Part shown: positions 1 to 11,200 of the stretch, in pieces | Numbering within the stretch: the first letter of the stretch is position 1 | How the letters are laid out: every line of letters begins with the position of its first letter | Assembly: GCA_950295325.1 (NCBI GenBank) | Contig: OX485803.1 | Span: 33,409,554 to 33,473,553, forward strand | Source: Polytrichum commune | Lineage: Eukaryota > Streptophyta > Polytrichopsida > Polytrichales > Polytrichaceae | Length of the DNA: 64,000 nucleotides | Reading direction: 5' to 3' | The notes under the pieces: generated by a model | The model's input: only the letters and a program-made list of their open reading frames with translations | Told to the model about the DNA's origin: nothing | Databases searched by the model: none | Position numbers and translations under genes: made by a program

Positions 1-1417
1 GCGGTGGCGTTTCGGAGCCGGACGAGGAGGAGCCGAACATTGAGGACGAGTCGGAGGCCGAAGTACTGGCCGCGAAATCCACACGTAGCGCGGACGCATC
101 GAAACTTAACGCCGGTTAAAAAACCGCAACCAAACCACCCCCACCACCGCAATATGGCAATGAGACCATTGGCAATTCTAGGTATCTGGATAGGCCACGT
201 AAACCTCTTGGGAAATGGTGGAAGAACCACATTCCGTAATCCAAAGACAATGAGCATGCAAACATGGCAATCGTGGCGGAACCTAAAAACTTGAGAGAAG
301 CATTTGAATCGAGTGATGCGAGCGAGTGGGAGTCGGCTATGCAAGAGGAATACGAATCTCTCATAGCCAACGCCACGTGGGAATTGGCCCCATTGCCGAA
401 GGGCCGCAAGGCCGTGAAGTGCAAGTGGGTGTTTCGCACGAAGAAGGATGCCAACGGCGTGGTGGTGCGTTTCAAAGCAAGGTTGGTGGCCAAGGGGTGC
501 TCGCAAGTGGAAGGTGTGGATTTCGGCGAGACTTTCGCACCCGTGGCCAAATTCAACACCATTAGGGTCATCCTCGCAATGGCGGCGGCCATGGGCTTGG
601 AGATACATCAAATGGACGTCAAGACCGCATTCTTGAACGGCGAATTGCACGTGGTCATCTACATGGAGCAACCGGAGGGGTTTGTCCAAAAAGGCCGAGA
701 GCACCTCGTATGCAAGTTGGGGAAATCGCTCTACGGATTGAAGCAATCCGGACGAGCGTGGTACGAGTGCATCCACATATTCTTTGTGAACAAAGGCTTT
801 ACGAGGAGCCATGCGGACCACTCGTCGTACGTGTTACAAACTTGCCACTACATTGGGATTGTAATCATATATGTAGACGACCTCATCATCTTGGCAAGCA
901 ACGTGGACGTGATCAACGAGTTGAAATCTAGCCTCGAGCGCGAATTCGAGATGAGCGACCTCGGCGAATTGCATTTCTTCCTTGGAGTCCATTTCGAGCG
1001 GGATAGGAGGACGCGCACCATCACCATGCATCAACGAAGCTACATCGAAACCATTTTGGAGCGATTCGGCATGAGTGATTGCAAGCCCATCTCAACCCCG
1101 CTCGACACCAAGACCTCGTTGGCGAAGCCTTCGGAGGAAGAATACGAGGAGCATTCACACGAAATGAAGGACATTCCGTACCAAAGGGCGGTGGGGTCGT
1201 TGATGTACGCAATGGTGGCCACAAGACCGGACCTCCCATTCGCGGTAAGCGTGGTAAGTCGGTTTATGTCGGAACCGGGTCCGATGCATTGGATGGCCGT
1301 GAAACGAATTATGCGATACTTGAAAGGCACCATTGATATGAGGTTGCGCATCGGAGGACAACACATAAACCTTAAAGGTTATTCGGACGCGGATTGGGCC
1401 GGCAATGTGGAAAACCG
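1..1417 (+). pseudogene. E1: Copia pol fragment (linker, RT, part of RNase H), subfamily B, degenerate
   Basis: Forward reading frame 3 encodes the acidic linker after integrase, then the whole reverse transcriptase (QMDVKTAFLNGEL, YGLKQSGRAWYE, YVDDL near 871-885) and the start of RNase H (YSDADWAG near 1380-1403). The piece starts outside the window. It ends at 1417, where L1 of E2 interrupts RNase H just after the codons for VENR. Two in-frame stops, TAA at 117-119 and TAA at 237-239 (a CAA codon in intact copies), break the linker. No enzyme could be made from this copy. It matches the B polyprotein of E16 far more closely than A. It is the only coding piece here with stop codons, so it is probably the oldest. 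Confidence 0.9.
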
Positions 1418-1609
1418 TGTTGGGATATGAGAGGAAGAAGCTAAGAAATCAGCGTGGAAGCAAGAACACAATACACAAGGATTGCATACAATGGAGAGAG
1501 AGGGTTAGCTCCTCCCCTTATGCCTTTATTTATATGTGTAGGTTAGGACCAGCCTTGACAACCCATATGGGACAATGTCACCCATGCAACCTAACACTAC
1601 CTTCCAATA
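1418..1609 (-). repeat. L1: 3' LTR of E2
   Basis: 192-bp LTR in reverse orientation. Its left end reads TGTTGGG instead of the usual TATTGGG and its right end is CCAATA. It abuts the purine tract of E2 and carries the same variant features (GGATATGAGAGG, GCTAAGAAATCAGCGTGG) as L28. The left 5-bp flank is AACCG in E1; no matching right flank exists in the window. Confidence 0.9.
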
Positions 1610-2460
1610 CTCCCACTTTGCGAGGTGGCATTGTACTCCAACCCCATTATTTCACTTAACATCTCATGCCTATCCCTCGCTAAAGCCTTTGTAAGAATAT
1701 CCGCTACCATATATTGCGTTGGACAATATTCTAGCTCTACAACATTGTTTTCAATTTTCTCTCTAATAAAATGGTGTTTCACATCTATATGTTTTGACCT
1801 ATCATGGTTGGTTGGGTTCTTAGCTAATGCCATAGAACCTTGGTTGTCGCACATCATGGTTGTCGCCTCCTCTTGTGCACAACCTACATCCTCCATTAGT
1901 TGCCTTAGCCAAATGGCCTCCCTCGTGCATCGGTTCATGGCCATGTACTCCGCCTCCATTGTGGATTGAGCCACCGTTAGTTGTCGTTTGCTATTCCACG
2001 TCACGGCCCCGTCTCCAACGAAGAAAACGTATCCGGAGGTAGACCTTCGGTTTTCCACATCGCCGGCCCAATCCGCATCCGAATAACCTTTGAGGTTTAT
2101 GTGTTGTCCTCCAATGCGCAACCTCATATCAATGGTGCCTTTCAAGTATCGCATAATTCGTTTCACGGCCATCCAATGCATCGGACCCGGTTTCGACATA
2201 AACCGACTTACCACGCTTACCGCAAATGCGATGTCCGGTCTTGTGGCCACCATTGCGTACATCAACGACCCCACCGCCCTTTGGTACGGAATGTCCTTCA
2301 TTTCGTGTGAATGCTTCTTGTATTCCTCCTCCGAAAGCTTGGCCAATGAGGTCTTGGTGTCGAGCGGGGTTGAGATGGGCTTGCAATCACTCATGCCGAA
2401 TCGCTCCAAAATGGTTTCGATGTAGCTTCGTTGATGCATGGTGATGGTGCGCGTCCTCCT
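1597..2460 (-). pseudogene. E2: Copia pol 3' end (RT thumb/connection and RNase H), subfamily B
   Basis: Reverse-strand open frame of about 288 codons covering the end of reverse transcriptase, from the MHQRSYIETILERFG segment on, plus the complete RNase H. RNase H acidic residues are seen in YSDADWAG, TMEAEYMA and MCDNQGSM. The frame stops inside L1 at 1597-1599, as in intact copies. The 5' side is cut at 2460 by L2 of E3 (left flank CTCCT). Residues such as LAKLSEEEYKKHSHEMKDIPYQRAVG mark it as subfamily B. The copy lacks gag, protease, integrase and the RT catalytic YVDD, so it is inactive although the remaining frame is open. Confidence 0.9.
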
Positions 2461-2652
2461 TATTGGAAGGTAGTGTTAGGTTGCAACGGTGACATTGTCC
2501 CATATAGGTTTTCACGGCTGGTCCTAACCTACACATATAAATAAAGGCATAAGGGGAGGAGCTAATCACTCTCTCCATTGTATGCAATCCTTGTGTGTTG
2601 TGTTCTACCTTTCTACGCTGATGTCTTTGCTTTCTACTCTCATTTCCCAATA
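2461..2652 (+). repeat. L2: 5' LTR of E3
   Basis: 192-bp forward LTR, TATTGGAAGG to CCCAATA, with TATAAATA in the middle. It is of the variant seen in L16 and L19 (CACGGCTGGTCC, GTAGAAAGG in antisense). The primer site follows immediately at 2653. Confidence 0.93.
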
Positions 2653-2666
2653 GGTTATGGGCCCAC
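2653..2666 (+). promoter_or_regulatory. Primer-binding site of E3 (half-tRNA type)
   Basis: GGTTATGGGCCCAC starts at the first base after the LTR. It is complementary to the anticodon stem-loop region of plant initiator tRNA-Met (recalled GTGGGCCCAUAACC), not to the tRNA 3' CCA end. Confidence 0.8.
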
Positions 2667-2904
2667 TTTGCTTTAGAGCTTAGAGATCAACTTAGGAGGA
2701 GGTAGGAGAGAGCCGGATCTGATCGGAGGCGATTTGGAGGTGTTTCAAGCTTTTGGTGGAGTTTTGGAGTTTTGGAGCACTTTTGGAGCGCCTTGGAGCA
2801 TTCTTGGACACTTGGACCAGCGTGGAGGACACGTTAGGTTGAGGTTCATTGTATCTTGAATGTTTATGTGAGATCGATTCGCATTTTGAGGGTTTGAGGT
2901 GATT
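2667..2904 (+). other. E3 leader upstream of the repeat array
   Basis: Untranslated leader between primer site and tandem repeats, conserved in every 5' end in the window. It has purine-rich GGAG/TTTTGGAG runs and ends in CGATTCGCATTTTGAGGG. No open frame of note. Confidence 0.75.
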
Positions 2905-4056
2905 AGAGTTCCAAAAGGCTTAGTTGTGGCTTTTTGATGGTTATATAGTTATTAAGCTTAGTTTTGGAGTGGAAAGGTGCTGACTTGAGAGATCCATCCA
3001 TTCTATGCTTACTTTGAGGTGTTTTGAGTTCCAAAAGGCTTAGTTGTGGCTTTTTGATGGTTATATAGTTATTAAGCTTAGTTTTGGAGTGGAAAGGTGC
3101 TGACTTGAGAGATCCATCCATTCAAAACTAACTTTGAGGTGTTTTGAGTTCCAAAAGGCTTAGGTGTGGCTTTTTGATGGTTATATAGTTATTAAGCTTA
3201 GTTTTGGAGTGGAAAGGTGCTGACTTGAGAGATCCATCCATTCTATGCTTACTTTGAGGTGTTTTGAGTTCCAAAAGGCTTAGGTGTGGCTTTTTGATGG
3301 TTATATAGTTATTAAGCTTAGTTTTGGAGTGGAAAGGTGCTGACTTGAGAGATCCATCCATTCTATGCTTACTTTGAGGTGTTTTGAGTTCCAAAAGGCT
3401 TAGGTGTGGCTTTTTGATGGTTATGTAGTTATTAAGCTTAGTTTTGGAGTGGAAAGGTGCTGACTTGAGAGATCCATCCATTCTATGCTAACTTTGAGGT
3501 GTTTTGAGTTCCAAAAGGCTTAGTTGTGGCTTTTTGATGGTTATGTAGTTATTTGGCTTAGTTTTGGAGTGGAAAGGTGCTGACTTGAGAGATCCATCCA
3601 TTCAAAATTAACTTTGAGGTGTTTTGAGTTCCAAAAGGCTTAGGTGTGGCTTTTTGATGGTTATATAGTTATTAAGCTTAGTTTTGGAGTGGAAAGGTGC
3701 TGACTTGAGAGATCCATCCATTCAAAACTAACTTTGAGGTGTTTTGAGTTCCAAAAGGCTTAGGTGTGGCTTTTTGATGGTTATATAGTTATTAAGCTTA
3801 GTTTTGGAGTGGAAAGGTGCTGACTTGAGAGATCCATCCATTCTATGCTTACTTTGAGGTGTTTTGAGTTCCAAAAGGCTTAGGTGTGGCTTTTTGATGG
3901 TTATATAGTTATTAAGCTTAGTTTTGGAGTGGAAAGGTGCTGACTTGAGAGATCCATCCATTCTATGCTTACTTTGAGGTGTTTTAAGTTCCAAAAGGCT
4001 TAGGTGTGGCTTTTTGATGGTTATCTAGTTATTAAGCTTAGTTTTGGAGTGGAAAG
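2905..4056 (+). repeat. Type-1 120-bp tandem array of E3 (about 9.6 units)
   Basis: Exact 120-bp period. Units share CCAAAAGGCTTAG, CTTTTTGATGGTTAT and GGAAAGGTGCTGACTTGAGAG and differ mainly at a TTCTATGCTT versus TTCAAAACTA segment and at ATTAAGC versus ATTTGGC. The array is cut at 4056 by L3, directly after GAAAG. Confidence 0.97.
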
Positions 4057-4248
4057 TATTGGGAAATGAGAGGAAGAAGCAAAGAGATCAGCGTAGCAAG
4101 CAAGAACACAATACACAATGGTTGCATACAATGGAGAGAGTGATTAGCTCCTCCCCTTATGCCTTTATTTATATGTATGGGTTAGGACCAGCGTAGACAA
4201 CCCATATGGGACAATGTCACCGATGCAACCTAACACTATCTTGCAATA
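4057..4248 (-). repeat. L3: 3' LTR of E4
   Basis: 192-bp reverse LTR, TATTGGG to TGCAATA, the common type-a variant (AGCGTAGCAAGCAAG). Confidence 0.93.
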
Positions 4249-4272
4249 CTCCCACTTTGCGAGGTGGCATTG

Positions 4273-5199
4273 CACCTTTCCACTCCAAAACTAAGCCAAA
4301 TAACTACATAACCATCAAAAAGCCAAAACTAAGCCTTTTGGAACTCAAAACACCTCAAAGTTAGTTTTGAATGGATGGATCTCTCAAGTCAGCACCTTTC
4401 CACTCCAAAACTAAGCCAAATAACTACATAACCATCAAAAAGCCAAAACTAAGCCTTTTGGAACTCAAAACACCTCAAAGTTAATTTTGAATGGATGGAT
4501 CTCTCAAGTCAGCACCTTTCCACTCCAAAACTAAGCCAAATAACTACATAACCATCAAAAAGCCACAACTAAGCCTTTTGGAACTCAAAACACCTCAAAG
4601 TTAGCATAGAATGGATGGATCTCTCAAGTCAGCACCTTTCCACTCCAAAACTAAGCTTAATAACTACATAACCATCAAAAAGCCACACCTAAGCCTTTTG
4701 GAACTCAAAACACCTCAAAGTAAGCATAGAATGGATGGATCTCTCAAGTCAGCACCTTTCCACTCCAAAACTAAGCTTAATACCTACATAACCATCAAAA
4801 AGCCACACCTAAGCCTTTTGGAACTCAAAACACCTCAAAGTTAGTCTTGAATGGATGGATCTCTCAAGTCAGCACCTTTCCACTCCAAAACTAAGCTTAA
4901 TAACTACATAACCATCAAAAAGCCACACCTAAGCCTTTTGGAACTCAAAACACCTCAAAGTTAGCATAGAATGGATGGATCTCTCAAGTCAGCACCTTTC
5001 CACTCCAAAACTAAGCTTAATAACTACATAACCATCAAAAAGCCACACCTAAGCCTTTTGGAACTCAAAACACCTCAAAGTAAGCATAGAATGGATGGAT
5101 CTCTCAAGTCAGCACCTTTCCACTCCAAAACTAAGCTTAATAACTACATAACCGTCAAAAAGCCACACCTAAGCCTTTTGGAACTCAAAACACCTCAAA
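4273..5199 (-). repeat. Type-1 120-bp tandem array of E4 (about 7.7 units)
   Basis: Reverse orientation, period 120 bp. The three units nearest the 3' side carry GCCAAATAAC and CCAAAACTAAG; the remainder carry GCTTAATAAC. Confidence 0.96.
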
Positions 5200-5424
5200 C
5201 CCTCAAAATGCGAATCGATCTCACATAAACATTCAAGATACAATGAACCTCAACCTAACGTGTCCTCCACGCTGGTCCAAGTGTCCAAGAATGCTCCAAG
5301 GCGCTCCAAAAGTGGTCCAAAACTCCAAACTCCACCAAAAGCTTGAAACACCTCCAAATCGCCTCCGATCAGATCCGGCTCTCTCCTACCTCTTCCTAAG
5401 TTGATCTCTAAGCTCTAAAGCAAA

Positions 5425-5438
5425 GTGGGCCCATAACC
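5425..5438 (-). promoter_or_regulatory. Primer-binding site of E4 (half-tRNA type)
   Basis: GTGGGCCCATAACC on the plus strand, i.e. GGTTATGGGCCCAC in element orientation, abutting the 5' LTR that begins at 5439. Confidence 0.8.
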
Positions 5439-5630
5439 TATTGGGAAATGAGAGGAAGAAGCAAAGAGATCAGCGTAGCAAGCAAGAACACAATACACAA
5501 TGGTTGCATACAATGGAGAGAGTGATTAGCTCCTCCCCTTATGCCTTTATTTATATGTATGGGTTAGGACCAGCGTAGACAACCCATATGGGACAATGTC
5601 ACCGATGCAACCTAACACTATCTTGCAATA
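5439..5630 (-). repeat. L4: 5' LTR of E4
   Basis: 192-bp reverse LTR, by eye identical to L3. The right flank ATGGC lies in the RNase H region of E5. Confidence 0.93.
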
Positions 5631-8086
5631 ATGGCCTCCCTCGTGCATCGGTTCATGGCCATGTACTCCGCCTCCATTGTGGATTGAGCCACCGTTAGTT
5701 GTCGTTTGCTATTCCACGTCACGGCCCCGTCTCCAACGAAGAAAACGTATCCGGAGGTAGACCTTCGGTTTTCCACATCGCCGGCCCAATCCGCGTCCGA
5801 ATAACCTTTAAGGTTTATGTGTTGTCCTCCGATGCGCAACCTCATATCAATGGTGCCTTTCAAGTATCTCATGATTCGTTTCACGGCCATCCAATGCATC
5901 GGACCCGGTTGCGACATAAACCGACTTACCACGCTTACCGCGAATGCGAGGTCCGGTCTCGTGGCCACCATTGCGTACATCAACGACCCCACCGCCCTTT
6001 GGTACGGAATGTCCTTCATTTCGTGTGAATGCTTCTCGTATTCCTCCTCCGAAAGCTTCGCCAATGAGGTCTTGGTGTCGAGCGGGGTTGAGATGGGCTT
6101 GCAATCACTCATGCCGAATCGCTCCAAAATGGTTTCGATGTAGCTTCGTTGATGCATGGTGATGGTGCGCGTCCTCCTATCCCGCTCGAAATGGACTCCG
6201 AGGAAGAAATGCAACTCGCCGAGGTCGCTCATCTCGAACTCCTTCTCGAGGCTAGATTTCAACTCGTTGATCACGTCCACGTTGCTTGCCAAGATGATGA
6301 GGTCGTCTACATATATGATTACGATCACAATGTAGTGGCAAGTTTGTAACACGTACAACGAGTGGTCCGCATGGCTCCTCGTAAAGCCTTTGTTCACAAA
6401 GAATATGTGAATGCACTCGTACCACGCTCGTCCGGATTGCTTCAATCCGTAGAGCGATTTCCCCAACTTGCATACGAGGTGCTCTCGGCCTTTTTGCACA
6501 AACCCCTCCGGTTGCTCCATGTAGATGACCACGTGCAATTCGCCGTTCAAGAATGCGGTCTTGACGTCCATTTGATGTATCTCCAAGCCCATGGCCGCCG
6601 CCATTGCGAGGATGACCCTAATGGTGTTGAATTTGGCCACGGGTGCGAAAGTCTCGCCGAAATCCACACCTTCCACTTGCGAGCACCCCTTGGCCACCAA
6701 CCTCGCTTTGAACCGAACTACCGTACCGTTGGCATCCTTCTTCGTGCGAAACACCCACTTGCATTTCACGGCCTTGCGGCCCTTCGGCAATGGAACCAAC
6801 TCCCACGTGGCGTTGGCTATGAGAGATTCGTACTCCTCTTGCATAGCCCACTCCCACTCGCTCGCATCACTCGATTCAAATGCTTCTCTCAAGTTTCTAG
6901 GTTCCCCAACCATTGCTATGTTTGCGTGCTCATCGTCTTCGGGTTGCGGAATGTGGTTCTTCCACCATTCCCCAAGAGGTTTGCGTGGCCTATCCGGATA
7001 CCTAGAATTGCCTATGGTCTCATTGCCATCTTGCGGTGGTGGAGGTGGTTTGGTTGCGGTTCTCTTACCGGCGTTAAGTTTCGATGCCTCCGCGCTACGA
7101 GTGGATTTCGCGGCCGGTACTTCGGCCTCCGACTCGTCCTCAATGTTCGGCTCCTCCTCGTCCGGCTCCGAAACGTCGCCGCTCGCCTCCAACTCCTCCG
7201 CTTCCGATTTGGGAGATATGTCCACCTTCACCGTCGGTACTTCATCAACTCTCCCACTTGGACGATCCCCCAAATGCGTTTTGTCCTCGAAAAACACCAC
7301 GTCCGGACTCTTGATGATTTTCTTCGTCTCCAAGCACATGAGCCGATACGCCTTGGTGCCTTCGCAATATCCGAGGAACAAACACTTGACGCCCTTCGCA
7401 TCCAACTTCGTTCGCCTTTGATCCGGCACCTTCGCGTAAGCCACGCATCCGAACACCCGCATGTGCGACACGTGCGGCATCCTCCCGCTCCACGCCTCCT
7501 CGGGTGTCATTCCTTCAACCGCCTTGGTGGGACACCGGTTGCGTACGTACGCCGCATTGCACACCGCCTCCGCCCAAAATTCGTGGCCGAGGCGTTGGGC
7601 ATGAATCATGGACCGTGCCATCTCCACGATGGTCCGGTTGGCTCGCTCCGCCACGCCGTTTTGTTGCGGCGTGTAAGGTGAGGAGGTTTGCCGTGCAATG
7701 CCATGTTTGCTCAAGAAATCATCAAATGCCTTTGAAATGTATTCCCCCCCGTTATCCGACCTAAGAACCTTCACTACGTGCTCCGATTGCCTCTCCACCA
7801 AGGTTTTCCATTCTTTGAACCTTGCCAACACCTCCTTCTTGGACTTGAGCACGTACACCCAAATCTTGCGCGAGAAATCGTCAATGAAGGTGAGAAAATA
7901 CCTCGCGCCCCCGATGGACGCCGTTTTCATCGGCCCGCACACGTCGGAATGCACGAGCTCCAAGATCTTGGTGGCGCGGGTGCCTCCGTCCGTGGGGAAT
8001 GGTCGCCTCGCTTGTTTGCCCTCCACACATCCTTCGCACGCGAAGGAATGCACGTCGCCTTGCGCCGCTCCCACGTCCATCCCGCT
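5631..8086 (-). pseudogene. E5 (3' part): Copia integrase, RT and partial RNase H, subfamily B
   Basis: Reverse-strand open frame of about 818 codons, from the SGMDVGAA segment just after the GAG-pre-integrase HKRLGHLN region. It runs through the integrase core (HSDVCGPM, RSDNGGEY, NGVAERAN), the acidic linker and reverse transcriptase (YVDDL near 6297-6311), to RNase H. It ends abruptly at 5631 after CTREAI, cut by L4. At 8086 it is interrupted by E6 and resumes at 13574; CCGCT is duplicated on both sides. No stop or frameshift is seen, so E5 was probably intact before it was broken. It belongs to subfamily B (PSGRVDEVPTVKVDISPKS linker). Confidence 0.92.
8082..8086. repeat. Target-site duplication of E6, left copy
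   Basis: CCGCT at 8082-8086 is repeated at 13574-13578. It represents the E5 sequence continuous across the E6 insertion. Confidence 0.93.
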
Positions 8087-8278
8087 TTTTGGGAAATGAG
8101 AGGAAGAAGCAAAGAGATCAGCGTAGCAAGCAAGAACACAATACACAATGGTTGCATACAATGGAGAGAGTGATTAGCTCCTCCCCTTATGCCTTTATTT
8201 ATATGTATGGGTTAGGACCAGCGTAGACAACCCATATGGGACAATGTCACCGATGCAACCTAACACTATCTTGCAATA
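8087..8278 (-). repeat. L5: 3' LTR of E6
   Basis: 192-bp reverse LTR, TTTTGGG to TGCAATA, by eye identical to L6. Confidence 0.93.
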
Positions 8279-11200
8279 CTCCCACTTTGCGAGGTGGCAT
8301 TGTACTCCAACCCCATTATTTTACTTAACCCCTCATGCCTATCTCTCGCTAAAGCCTTTGTTAGAATGTCCGCTACCATATATTGCGTTGGACAATATTC
8401 TAACTCTACAATTTTGTTTTCAATCTTTTCTCTAATGAAATGGTGTTGCACATCTATATGCTTCGACCTATCATGGTTGGTTGGGTTCTTAGCTAATGCC
8501 ATAGAACCTTGGTTGTCGCACATGATGGTCGTGGTGTCCTCTTGTACACAACCTACATCCTCCATTAATTGCCTTAGCCAAATGGCCTCCCTCGTGCATC
8601 GGTTCATGGCCATGTACTCCGCCTCCATTGTTGATTGTGCCACCGTTTGTTGCCGTTTGCTATTCCACGAAACGGCTCCGTCTCCGACAAAGAATACGTA
8701 CCCGGACGTGGACCTACGGTTTTCCACATCGCCGGCCCAATCCGCATCCGAATACCCTTTGACGTTAATATGATTGCCTCCGATGCGCAACTTCATATCT
8801 AAGGTGCCCTTCAAGTAGCGCATGATCCGTTTGACCGCCATCCAATGCATCGGACCCGGTTTCGACATATAGCGGCTTACCACGCTTACCGCAAATGCGA
8901 GGTCCGGTCTTGTGGCCACCATTGCGTACATCAACGACCCCACCGCCTCTTGGTATGGAACGTCCTTCATTTCATGCAAATGCTCTTCGTGCTCGTCATC
9001 CGAAAGCTTCGGCAACGATGTCTTGGTGTCGAGCGGGGTTGCGATGGGCTTGCAATCACTCATGCCGAATCGCTCCAAAATGGTTTCGATGTAGCTTCGT
9101 TGATGCATGGTGATGGTGCGCGACCTCCTATCCCTCTCGAAATGAACGCCGAGGAAGAAATGCAACTCGCCGAGGTCGCTCATCTCGAATTCGCGCTCGA
9201 GGCTAGCCTTCAACTCGTTGATCATGTCCACGTCGTCCGACAAAATCACGAGGTCGTCCACATATATGATGACAATCACAATGTAGTTGCAAGTTTGCAA
9301 AACATACAGCGAGTGATCCGCATGGCTCCTCGTAAAGCCTTTGTTCACGAAGAACACGTGAATGCATTCGTACCATGCTCGTCCGGATTGCTTCAATCCG
9401 TAGAGCGTTTTCCTCAACTTGCATACGAGATGCTCTCGGCCTTTTTGCACGAACCCCTCCGGTTGCTCCATGTAGATCACCACGTCCAATTCGCCGTTCA
9501 AGAATGCGGTCTTCACGTCCATTTGATGTATCTCCAAGCCCATGGCCGCCGCCAATGCGAGTATGACTCGAATGGTGTTGAATTTGGCCACCGGTGCAAA
9601 GGTTTCGCTAAAGTCTACGCCTTCCACTTGCGAGCACCCCTTTGCTACTAACCTTGCTTTGAAACGAACCACCACGCCTCTCGCATCTTTTTTCGTTTTA
9701 AACACCCATTTGCACTTCACGGCCTTGCGGCCCTTCGGCAACGGAGTTAACTCCCACGTGCCGTTGGCAATGAGAGATTCGAACTCCTCTTGCATAGCCA
9801 ACTCCCACTCGCTCGCATCACTCGATTGAATGGCCTCTCTCACATTTCTAGGTTCCCCGATGGTTGCCATGTTTGCATGCTCTTTGTCTTGGGGCGGCGG
9901 AATGTGGTTCTTCCACCATTCCCCGAGCGGTTTGCGTGCCCTATCCGGATACCTAGAATGGCCCATGGTTTCATTGCTATGTTGCGGTGGTGGAGGTGCT
10001 TTGGTTGCGGGTTTCTTACCGTAGTCAAGTTTCGATGCCTCCGCGCTACGAGTGGATTTCGTGGCCGGAATGTTGGCCTCCGCATCCTCCTCCTCCTCCT
10101 CGATGTCGAGCTCCTCCAAAGGATCGTCGCCGTTGGCCTCCGACTCGTCCACGTCCGATTTGGCGGATATGTCCACCTTGACCGCCGGTGTTTCGTCAAC
10201 GCTCCCACTTGGACAATCCTCCAAATGCGTTTTGTCCTCGAAAAACACCACGTCCGGACTCTTGATGATTTTCTTCGTCTCCAAGCAAATGAGCCGGTAC
10301 GCCTTCGTGCCTTCGCAATATCCGAGGAACAAACACTTGACGCCCTTGGCGTCCAACTTCGTCCGCCGTTGATCCGGCACCTTCGCATAAGCCACGCAAC
10401 CGAACACGCGCATGTGGGACACGTGCGGCATCCTCCCGCTCCACGCTTCCTCGGGCGTCTTACCTTCCACGGCCTTCGTGGGACACCGGTTGCGCACGTA
10501 CACCGCATTGCACACCGCCTCCGCCCAAAATTCGTGGCCGAGGCGTTGGGCATGAATCATGGACCGTGCCATCTCCACGATGGTGCGATTGGCCCGTTCG
10601 GCCACCCCGTTTTGTTGCGGCGTGTAAGGTGAAGAATTTTGGCGTGCGATGCCATGTTTGCTTAAAAAATCGTCGAATGCCTTAGAAATGTATTCCCCGC
10701 CGTTATCCGTCCTAAGGACCTTCACTACGTGTTCCGATTGCCTCTCCACCAAGGTTTTCCATTCTTTGAACCTTGCCAACACCTCGCTTTTGGATTTGAG
10801 CACATACACCCAAATCTTGCGCGAAAAATCGTCAATGAAGGTGAGAAAATACCTTGCGCCTCCGATGGACGGCGTTTTCATCGGCCCGCATACGTCGGAA
10901 TGCACGAGCTCCAAGATCTTGGTGGCGCGGGTGCCTCCCTCCGTGGGAAACGGACGCCTCGCTTGCTTGCCTTGGACGCATCCTTCGCACGCGAACGAAT
11001 GCACGTCGTTGGGCACCGCTCGCACGTCCATGCCGCTCACCATGGTTTGGAGCGATTTCACGCTATTGGCGTTGAGATGCCCCAACCTCTTGTGCCAAAG
11101 CTCCAAAGGATGCGAGTGGGCCTCCGAATGCGCCAAAGAACTCGTTTCGGCCTCATGCATCACCTTCGTGTCCAATTGGTACAAATTGGACTCCAACGAC

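Larger units (their letters stand above)
4057..5630 (-). mobile_element. E4: reverse Copia deletion derivative (LTR, leader, repeats, LTR; no coding region)
   Basis: Two apparently identical 192-bp LTRs (4057-4248 and 5439-5630) flank only 1190 bp: primer site 5425-5438, leader, 7.7 type-1 repeats, then a direct jump to the last 24 bp before the 3' LTR. The pre-gag leader and all of gag-pol are missing. The junction near 4272/4273 joins the GAGGTGGCATTG end of pol to CACCTTTCC of a repeat with essentially no homology. Flanks are GAAAG on the left (E3 repeat) and ATGGC on the right (E5 RNase H), so there is no target duplication. It could be mobilised only in trans, if at all. Confidence 0.88.

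Noticed and set aside
1..294. Separate small gene at the left edge (plus strand, 96 codons)
   Set aside because: It is an out-of-frame shadow of the E1 linker region; the true frame there is frame 3 with two stops.
2905..4056. Regularly spaced repeats resembling a CRISPR array
   Set aside because: Units are contiguous 120-bp tandem copies with no unique spacers, and they lie inside the leader of a eukaryotic retrotransposon.
6362..7681. Long plus-strand open frame of 439 codons (and similar 200-280 codon frames opposite other pol regions)
   Set aside because: It lies antisense to the integrase/linker/RT coding region of E5 and recurs opposite every pol copy. It has no recognisable domain and is explained by codon composition of the real frame.
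10080..10110. CTC-repeat microsatellite
   Set aside because: It is the Glu-rich acidic linker of gag-pol. Length differs by one or two codons among copies but it is coding.
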